A DNA stretch of 12,020 nucleotides. Source: an uncultured Acidimicrobiaceae bacterium (GTDB lineage Bacteria; Actinomycetota; Acidimicrobiia; Acidimicrobiales; MedAcidi-G1). The notes under the pieces are model-generated. The model did not search any database, had not been told where the DNA came from, and saw only the letters and a program-made list of their open reading frames with translations. Position numbers and translations under genes: made by a program. Within the stretch, counting starts at the first letter, position 1, and the number at the start of each line of letters is the position of its first letter. Shown piece by piece: positions 1-12,020 of this stretch. The stretch covers positions 1 through 12,020 of the forward strand of contig CAJXIS010000031.1 in the NCBI GenBank assembly GCA_913054115.1, read 5' to 3'.

Positions 1-623
<623 letters not shown>

Positions 624-627
624 GCCG

Positions 628-634
628 TTTCCTC
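628..634 (-). promoter_or_regulatory. Ribosome binding site of tuf
   Basis: GAGGAAA on the minus strand lies four bases before the tuf ATG (the GAGGA core is six bases before it). This is a strong Shine-Dalgarno match, in contrast with the weak one of fusA just upstream, and fits the high synthesis rate expected of EF-Tu. Confidence 0.7.
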
Positions 635-667
635 GGCTGCTTTCTGTGTTGGTTACCTAAGTCGTTG

Positions 668-2755
668 TCACTCGCCGCGGAAGCGCTTGACGATTTCTTC
701 CTGCACGAATGCGGGAGTCTTCTGATACGAGTCAAACTGCATCGTGTAGGTCGCGCGACCCTGAGTGCGCGAGCGAAGATCGGTAGCGTAACCGAACATC
801 TCCGACAACGGCACCGTTGCCGTGATGACCTGATTGCTGCCGCGCGCTTCCATCTGGCCCACACGCCCCCGCCGCGAATTCAGGTCGCCGACCACGTCGC
901 CCATGTAGTTCTCGGGGGTGACGACCTCGACGGCCATCACCGGCTCGAGGAGTACAGGTCCGGCCTTGACGATCGCATCGCGGAACCAGGCCTGCGCCGC
1001 GATCTTGAACGCCATCTCCGAGGAGTCCACGTCGTGGGACTTGCCGTCGTTGAGGCTGACCTTGATGCCGAGTACCTGGTAGCCGGCGAGCACGCCGTTG
1101 GTCATGGCCGCCTGGATGCCCTGGTTGACCGCCGGGATGTACTCCTTCGGGATGCGACCGCCCCTGACGTTGTCCTCGAAGTGGTAGGTCTCGTCGGGAT
1201 CGGTGTGGGGTTCGAGGGTCGCCACGATCTCGGCGAACTGGCCCGAGCCACCGGTCTGCTTCTTGTGCGTGTAGCGGAGGTTGGCGACCGTCTTGGTGAT
1301 GGTCTCCCGGTAGGCCACCTGTGGCCGGCCCACGTTGGCGTCGACCCGGAATTCGCGCAGCATGCGATCGACCAGCACCTCGAGGTGCAGTTCGCCCATG
1401 CCGCCGATGATCGTCTGTCCGGTCTCCTCGTCCGAGCGGACGCTGAAGGTCGGATCCTCCTCGGCGAGGGCGCCCAGGGCCTTGCTCATCTTGTCCTGGT
1501 CGGCCTTCGAACGCGGCTCGACGGCGACGTGGATGACCGGCTCCGGGAACTCGAGTTGTTCGAGCACGATCGGATGGTCCGGCGAGCAGAGGGTGTCGCC
1601 CGTGCGGGTGTTCTTGAGGCCGATGCCTGCGACGATGTCGCCGGTACGGACCTCGTCGCGGTCCTCGCGGTTGTTGGCGTGCATCTCGAGGATGCGGCCG
1701 ATCCGCTCCTTGTTCCCGGTCCGGGTATTGAGCACCGCCGAGCCCTTGTCCAGCGCGCCGCTGTAGACCCGGAAGTAGATGAGCTTGCCGACATGCGGGT
1801 CGGTCATGATCTTGAAGGCCAGGGCGGCGAAGGGTTCGTCATCGTCGGCCTTGCGGGCGACCGTGTCGCCCGAGCGGGGGTGCACGCCCTCGACCGGCGG
1901 CAGGTCCAGCGGCGACGGCAGGTAGTCGATCACTGCGTCGAGGAGGGGTTGCACGCCCTTGTTCTTGAAGGCGCTGCCGGTGAGGATCGGCACGCAATGG
2001 CCGGCGATCGTGCCGGTGCGAAGAGCGGACCGGAGATCCTCTGCGGTGATCTCCTCCTCACCGATGTACTTCTCGAGGATGTTCTCGTCGAACTCCGACA
2101 GGACGTCGATCAGTTCGTGCCGGAACTCCTCGGCCTCGTCGACCATGTCGGCGGGAATGTCCACGACGTCCCAGGAGGCGCCCAGGTCCTCGCTCGTCCA
2201 GACCAGGGCCTTCATCCCGAGCAGGTCGACGACCCCGGCGAACTCGGACTCGGCGCCGATGGGCAACTGCACGACGGCGGTCTTGCAGCCGAGGCGCTCG
2301 CGGATGGTGCCCAGCACGTAGTAGAAGTCGGCACCTGTCCGGTCCATCTTGTTGATGAAGCACAGGCGCGGCACGCTGTAGCGGTCTGCCTGCCGCCAGA
2401 CGGTCTCGGTCTGGGGCTCGACGCCGGCCACGCCGTCGAACACGGCGACCGCTCCGTCGAGGACCCGCAACGAACGCTCGACCTCGACGGTGAAGTCGAC
2501 GTGGCCGGGCGTGTCGATGATGTTGATCCGATGGTCGCGCCAGAAGCAGCTGGTGGCCGCGGAGGTGATGGTGATGCCCCGCTCCTGTTCCAGTTCCATC
2601 CAGTCCATGGTGGCCGCGCCGTCGTGGACCTCACCGATCTTGTAGTTGACCCCGGTGTAGTACAGGATCCGCTCGGTGGTGGTGGTCTTGCCCGCGTCGA
2701 TATGGGCCATGATCCCGATGTTGCGGGTCTGTTCGAGTGGGTGTCGCTTGGTCAT
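668..2755 (-). CDS. fusA: Elongation factor G
   Basis: EF-G is the translocase GTPase that moves tRNA and mRNA through the ribosome after peptide bond formation and works with RRF in recycling. The protein has 695 residues, a normal length for the family. GTPase motifs are AHIDAGKT (17-24), ERGITI (58-63), DTPGH (81-85, catalytic His85) and NKMD (135-138). Domain III carries the GGMGELHLEV motif, and domain IV carries THKKQTGGSGQFAEI, a hallmark of canonical EF-G. The protein ends with the usual basic C-terminal helix. The ATG start yields the family N-terminus with NIGIMAHIDAGKT closely following. Upstream is only a weak Shine-Dalgarno (ACGAG, close to the ATG). Its place between rpsG and tuf marks it as the main translational EF-G rather than a stand-alone paralogue. 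Confidence 0.98.
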   Translation of the reverse strand: MTKRHPLEQTRNIGIMAHIDAGKTTTTERILYYTGVNYKIGEVHDGAATMDWMELEQERGITITSAATSCFWRDHRINIIDTPGHVDFTVEVERSLRVLDGAVAVFDGVAGVEPQTETVWRQADRYSVPRLCFINKMDRTGADFYYVLGTIRERLGCKTAVVQLPIGAESEFAGVVDLLGMKALVWTSEDLGASWDVVDIPADMVDEAEEFRHELIDVLSEFDENILEKYIGEEEITAEDLRSALRTGTIAGHCVPILTGSAFKNKGVQPLLDAVIDYLPSPLDLPPVEGVHPRSGDTVARKADDDEPFAALAFKIMTDPHVGKLIYFRVYSGALDKGSAVLNTRTGNKERIGRILEMHANNREDRDEVRTGDIVAGIGLKNTRTGDTLCSPDHPIVLEQLEFPEPVIHVAVEPRSKADQDKMSKALGALAEEDPTFSVRSDEETGQTIIGGMGELHLEVLVDRMLREFRVDANVGRPQVAYRETITKTVANLRYTHKKQTGGSGQFAEIVATLEPHTDPDETYHFEDNVRGGRIPKEYIPAVNQGIQAAMTNGVLAGYQVLGIKVSLNDGKSHDVDSSEMAFKIAAQAWFRDAIVKAGPVLLEPVMAVEVVTPENYMGDVVGDLNSRRGRVGQMEARGSNQVITATVPLSEMFGYATDLRSRTQGRATYTMQFDSYQKTPAFVQEEIVKRFRGE

Positions 2756-2875
2756 GCTCGTTCGAGGTGTTCGGCGGTTGTCGGGCGGGTTCCGGAGTCG
2801 TCACGCATGCCGACGAAGGCTGCCCGGAACGGGTGTGGGCGATAGATCGGTGGCGGGCCGTCCGGGATGGACGGA
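2756..2875 (-). other. rpsG-fusA intergenic spacer with two inverted repeats
   Basis: This 120-bp spacer holds no gene. Directly after the rpsG stop the transcript can form a 6-bp hairpin, CCGTCC/GGACGG with loop AUCCC (arms 2869..2874 and 2858..2863). Further on is a perfect 7-bp inverted repeat, GTTCCGG/CCGGAAC (arms 2824..2830 and 2789..2795), enclosing 28 bases. Neither is followed by a U-tract, so neither looks like a simple terminator. I saw no convincing promoter on the minus strand. The spacer may be a leader controlling fusA translation, but this is inference. Confidence 0.4.
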
Positions 2876-3346
2876 CTACCAGCGGTAGTGCGCGAAGGCC
2901 TTGTTCGCTTCGGCCATCTTGTGGGTGTCCTCACGTCGCTTGACGGAGGCTCCCTGGCCGTTGGAGGCATCGAGGATCTCGTTGGCGAGCCGTTCGGACA
3001 TGGTGCGCTCGCGGCGGTCGCGGGCGTTGCCCACCAGCCACCGGACGGCGAGGGTGTTGGAGCGTCGAGGGCGCACCTCGATCGGCACCTGGTAGGTGGC
3101 ACCACCGACGCGACGGCTCTTGACCTCGAGTTGCGGCTTGATGTTCTCGAGCGCCCGCTTGAGGGTGCCGACCGGCTCGCTGCCGGTCTTGGTCTCGACG
3201 GTCTGGAGCGCCGAGTAGACGATGCGTTCGGCAGTCGAGCGCTTGCCGCTGCGAAGCACCTTGTTGACGACCTGGGTGACGACCGCCGAGCGATAGACGG
3301 GGTCGGGGGTCAGTTCACGACGTTCGACGGGGCCCTTGCGTGGCAT
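2876..3346 (-). CDS. rpsG: 30S ribosomal protein S7
   Basis: S7 is a primary 16S rRNA-binding protein that starts assembly of the 30S head and lines the E site. The protein has 156 residues, the usual bacterial length, and starts MPRKGPVERRELTPDPVYRS. The RRVGGATYQVPIEV core and the C-terminal DTHKMAEANKAFAHYRW are typical. The open frame extends upstream to 3403, but that adds 19 residues inside the rpsL frame with no similarity to S7. The ATG at 3346 is preferred because it gives the standard N-terminus and has AAGGGGGG at 3352..3359 just upstream. The start lies one base after the rpsL stop (TGA-C-ATG), so S12 and S7 translation are probably coupled. In E. coli S7 represses its operon through the rpsL-rpsG spacer; no such spacer exists here. 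Confidence 0.98.
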   Translation of the reverse strand: MPRKGPVERRELTPDPVYRSAVVTQVVNKVLRSGKRSTAERIVYSALQTVETKTGSEPVGTLKRALENIKPQLEVKSRRVGGATYQVPIEVRPRRSNTLAVRWLVGNARDRRERTMSERLANEILDASNGQGASVKRREDTHKMAEANKAFAHYRW

Positions 3347-3347
3347 G

Positions 3348-3719
3348 TCAGCCCCCCTTCTTCGTGCCGTAACGGCTGCGTGACTGGCGACGCTGGCTGA
3401 CACCGGACGTGTCGAGCGTTCCCCGGATGACCTTGTAGCGGACGCCGGGAAGGTCCTTCACGCGGCCGCCACGCACGAGCACGATCGAGTGCTCCTGGAG
3501 GTTGTGGCCCTCACCGGGGATGTAGGCGGTGATCTCCATGCCGGTGGTCAGGCGGACACGGGCGACCTTGCGCAGCGCCGAGTTCGGCTTCTTCGGAGTG
3601 GTCGTGTAGACCCGCGTGCAGACGCCACGACGCTGGGGCGCGCCCTTGAGGGCCGGTGTGGCCTCCTTGCGTCGCTTGGACTGACGGCCCTTGCGGACCA
3701 ACTGCTGGATCGTGGGCAC
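3348..3719 (-). CDS. rpsL: 30S ribosomal protein S12
   Basis: S12 sits at the decoding centre of the 30S subunit and affects tRNA selection accuracy. It has 123 residues, close to the usual 124. It shows TTTPKKPNSALRKVARV (39-55), PGEGHNLQEHS (68-78) and RGGRVKDLPGVRY (83-95). Lys43 and Lys88, the classic streptomycin-resistance positions, are both wild type. Asp89, the residue methylthiolated by RimO in many bacteria, is present. The start codon is GTG, supported by the family N-terminus (M/V)PTIQQLVRKGR and a Shine-Dalgarno GAGGT at 3725..3729, five bases upstream. It is the first gene of the str cluster, 195 bp downstream of rpoC, and is likely read from its own promoter as well as by read-through. 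Confidence 0.98.
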   Translation of the reverse strand: MPTIQQLVRKGRQSKRRKEATPALKGAPQRRGVCTRVYTTTPKKPNSALRKVARVRLTTGMEITAYIPGEGHNLQEHSIVLVRGGRVKDLPGVRYKVIRGTLDTSGVSQRRQSRSRYGTKKGG

Positions 3720-3724
3720 GAACT

Positions 3725-3729
3725 ACCTC
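3725..3729 (-). promoter_or_regulatory. Ribosome binding site deciding the GTG start of rpsL
   Basis: GAGGT on the minus strand lies five bases before the GTG at 3719 and supports that non-ATG start. No in-frame ATG near this point would give the conserved S12 N-terminus. Confidence 0.65.
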
Positions 3730-3761
3730 GGGTGATGCTGATTGACGGGCGTACGAATGTG

Positions 3762-3782
3762 GGCCGAAAGCGGCTTCCGGCC
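3762..3782 (-). promoter_or_regulatory. Hairpin in the rpsL leader
   Basis: The minus-strand RNA here can fold into a 9-bp stem, GGCCGGAAG/CUUUCGGCC, with a CCG loop and one G-U pair. It lies about 43 bases before the rpsL start and almost at the 5' end predicted from the candidate promoter at 3791..3818. No U-run follows, so it is not a canonical terminator. It could be a leader structure that stabilises or regulates the mRNA, or the remnant of an rpoC-rpsL attenuator. The structure is seen in sequence; the role is inferred. Confidence 0.4.
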
Positions 3783-3790
3783 AGCGGCCG

Positions 3791-3818
3791 AGTCTACGGT
3801 TGCCCCTTCCCGACTCAC
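3791..3818 (-). promoter_or_regulatory. Candidate promoter of the str operon (rpsL-rpsG-fusA-tuf)
   Basis: On the minus strand TAGACT (3791..3796) fits the actinobacterial TANNNT -10 element. A 16-bp spacer separates it from GTGAGT (3813..3818), a poor -35 (3 of 6 matches to TTGACA). It is the only TANNNT I found in the 195-bp rpoC-rpsL gap. Transcription would begin near 3784, leaving a leader of roughly 65 bases. A perfect 12-bp palindrome, ACACGCGCGTGT (3817..3828), overlaps the upstream edge and might be a protein-binding site. The weak -35 makes this tentative. Confidence 0.4.
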
Positions 3819-3914
3819 ACGCGCGTGTCGTCGAGAGGATCCCCGGTCAGCCGTTGACTGCTGGTCGTGGCACACGGAGGTCATCAGGCATGCCAGCCGT
3901 CGGGTCGGCTCATG

Positions 3915-7886
<3,972 letters not shown>

Positions 7887-7891
7887 GCGTT

Positions 7892-7899
7892 CTCTTCCT
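7892..7899 (-). promoter_or_regulatory. Ribosome binding site deciding the GTG start of rpoC
   Basis: AGGAAGAG on the minus strand ends five bases before the GTG at 7886. Together with the conserved N-terminus it fixes the non-ATG start within the 41-bp rpoB-rpoC spacer. Confidence 0.65.
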
Positions 7900-7927
7900 G
7901 GTTCTTCTCGGCTGGGACTGGTTGTGG

Positions 7928-11545
<3,618 letters not shown>

Positions 11546-11608
11546 CTAAGACTCCTGGCCAGGACGAGCGGACGAGGGCATTGCCGACACGCGGAAGCCC
11601 GCCATCAT
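11546..11608 (-). other. Possible 20-codon leader ORF ending at the rpoB start
   Basis: An ATG at 11608 (a second in frame at 11605) opens a 20-codon frame whose TAG stop directly abuts the rpoB GTG (TAG-GTG). It lies wholly within the leader expected from the proximal promoter. There is no Shine-Dalgarno sequence before it, and the frame is open further upstream as high-GC frames often are by chance, so it may be meaningless. If translated, its ribosomes would run through the rpoB ribosome binding site and could couple to rpoB. Confidence 0.15.
11552..11556 (-). promoter_or_regulatory. Ribosome binding site of rpoB, inside a small palindrome
   Basis: AGGAG on the minus strand lies six bases before the rpoB GTG and decides that start. 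It overlaps the perfect 12-bp palindrome TCCTGGCCAGGA (11553..11564), so in RNA UCCU can pair with AGGA across a GGCC loop. Four base pairs are weak on their own. Confidence 0.7.
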
Positions 11609-11649
11609 GAAAACTGGACGACGAGCAGGCGCGAGCACGGCAACGCGGG

Positions 11650-11678
11650 ATCCTAGACGGACGCGCAGGCCAAGGCAA
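11650..11678 (-). promoter_or_regulatory. Proximal rpoBC promoter (candidate)
   Basis: On the minus strand TTGCCT (11673..11678), a 17-bp spacer and TAGGAT (11650..11655) form a sigma70-type promoter: TTG at -35 and TANNNT at -10. Transcription would start near 11643, giving a leader of about 98 bases before rpoB. A 5-bp inverted repeat, CCCCT/AGGGG (11679..11694), sits directly upstream of the -35 element. No experimental support is available from sequence alone. Confidence 0.55.
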
Positions 11679-11725
11679 CCCCTACGGACAGGGGAAGTCG
11701 CGCCGCCCAAGGGCGTTGTCCGCGC

Positions 11726-11754
11726 ATCGTAGGGACTGGGCGCTCCCGGGTCAA
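11726..11754 (-). promoter_or_regulatory. Distal rpoBC promoter (candidate)
   Basis: On the minus strand TTGACC (11749..11754), a 17-bp spacer and TACGAT (11726..11731) match the housekeeping promoter consensus well: five of six at -35 and TANNNT at -10. Transcription would start near 11719. It lies about 18 bases downstream of the rplL-distal hairpin, so it can restart transcription for rpoBC where the ribosomal protein transcript is weakened. It is the best promoter I see in the window. Confidence 0.65.
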
Positions 11755-11771
11755 CCATCGGAGGACGCGAC

Positions 11772-11798
11772 GGAGCCCCGGGTCGACCCCGGGGCTCC
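11772..11798 (-). terminator. Strong hairpin after rplL: terminator, attenuator or processing site
   Basis: The transcript can form a perfect 11-bp stem, GGAGCCCCGGG/CCCGGGGCUCC, with a 5-base loop, about 40 bases after the rplL stop. No U-tract follows (GUCGCGUCC), so it is not a textbook intrinsic terminator, though such U-less hairpins are common after genes of high-GC actinobacteria. In E. coli the rplL-rpoB gap holds a partial terminator and an RNase III site, and a similar role fits here. The hairpin is certain; the function is inferred. Confidence 0.5.
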
Positions 11799-11837
11799 CT
11801 CACACACGTCGGTCGACCGGCAGGTGCCGGCCGGGAA

Positions 11838-12020
11838 CTACGAAAGTTCGACGGTGGCGCCTGCGGCCTCGAGGGCCACCTTGGCCCGCTCGGCATCTTC
11901 CTTCGAAGCGCCCTCCAGGACGGCCTTCGGTGCGCCGTCGACCAGGTCCTTGGCGTCCTTGAGTCCGAGGTTGGTCAGCGAGCGCACCTCCTTGATGACC
12001 TGGATCTTCTTGTCGCCGAC
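11838..12020 (-). CDS. rplL: 50S ribosomal protein L7/L12, C-terminal domain (5' end cut by the window)
   Basis: L7/L12 forms the flexible stalk of the 50S subunit that recruits and activates EF-Tu, EF-G and other GTPases. Only the last 60 codons are present, which is almost the whole globular C-terminal domain: KKIQVIKEVRSLTNLGLKDA, then KDLVDGAPKAVLEGASKEDA, ending in GATVELS and a TAG stop. The conserved IKEVR and LGLKDAKDLVD segments form the factor-binding face. The N-terminal dimerisation part and hinge lie outside the window, presumably with rplJ beyond. Its position before rpoB is the standard order. Confidence 0.97.
   Translation of the reverse strand, partial: VGDKKIQVIKEVRSLTNLGLKDAKDLVDGAPKAVLEGASKEDAERAKVALEAAGATVELS

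Noticed and set aside
3347..3403. Upstream extension of rpsG by 19 codons
   Set aside because: The extension overlaps rpsL, has no S7 similarity, and the ATG at 3346 has both the family N-terminus and a ribosome binding site.
3853..3858. TTGACT on the plus strand as a -35 element of an antisense promoter
   Set aside because: No TANNNT element stands at a suitable distance downstream, and there is no plus-strand gene to serve.
3895..3910. 5-bp inverted repeat AGCCG/CGGCT just after the rpoC stop as a terminator
   Set aside because: The stem is short, the loop is six bases and no U-run follows; chance pairing is likely at this GC content.
11817..11830. Small inverted repeat CCGGCA/TGCCGG just after the rplL stop as a terminator
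   Set aside because: It has at most a 5-bp stem with a 4-base loop and no U-run, and the far stronger 11-bp hairpin lies just downstream.
11546..11896. Frame of 116 codons on the minus strand overlapping the rplL end and the rplL-rpoB gap
   Set aside because: It overlaps the rplL coding end in another frame and crosses the terminator-like hairpin and both promoters. Its composition (Pro, Arg, Ser) is typical of non-coding high-GC DNA. Only its last 20 codons are kept, as a weak leader-ORF possibility.

Overview
This is a core housekeeping region from a high-GC bacterium. All seven genes lie on the minus strand. In transcription order (high to low coordinate) they are the 3' end of rplL, then rpoB, rpoC, rpsL, rpsG, fusA and the 5' two thirds of tuf. 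This is the classic actinobacterial join of the rpoBC cluster to the 'str' operon. The protein sequences look clearly actinobacterial: RpoC has a long charged helical insertion after its N-terminal zinc site, and RpoB lacks the large insertions of the E. coli subunit. My best guess is a deep-branching actinobacterium, possibly Acidimicrobiia. That placement rests on overall sequence feel, not on a search.

Layout. At 11838..12020 is the C-terminal domain of ribosomal protein L7/L12. A 292-bp gap (11546..11837) follows. It holds a strong GC hairpin just downstream of rplL and two well-formed tandem sigma70-type promoters, each with a 17-bp spacer, pointing into rpoB. RpoB (7928..11545) and RpoC (3915..7886) are separated by 41 bp and are surely co-transcribed. 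A 195-bp gap (3720..3914) contains a possible promoter, a 12-bp palindrome and a leader hairpin ahead of rpsL. RpsL and rpsG are separated by one base, rpsG and fusA by 120 bp, and fusA and tuf by 44 bp. There is no gene-free stretch over 300 bp. I see no tRNA, mobile element, CRISPR array or accessory system.

How the genes work together. RpoB and RpoC form the catalytic core of RNA polymerase. S12 and S7 build the decoding and head regions of the 30S subunit. EF-G and EF-Tu are the two GTPases of elongation, and L7/L12 is the stalk protein that recruits them. The layout suggests separate promoter inputs for rpoBC and for the translation genes.

The most interesting observation is in RpoC. 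The second structural zinc site, normally four cysteines, has lost three of them in an otherwise intact protein (P894, D972, S979; only C982 remains). RpoB also carries an insertion of about 21 residues relative to the M. tuberculosis protein as I remember it. The long open frames on the plus strand are antisense shadows of the real genes. I found no undescribed multi-gene system here.
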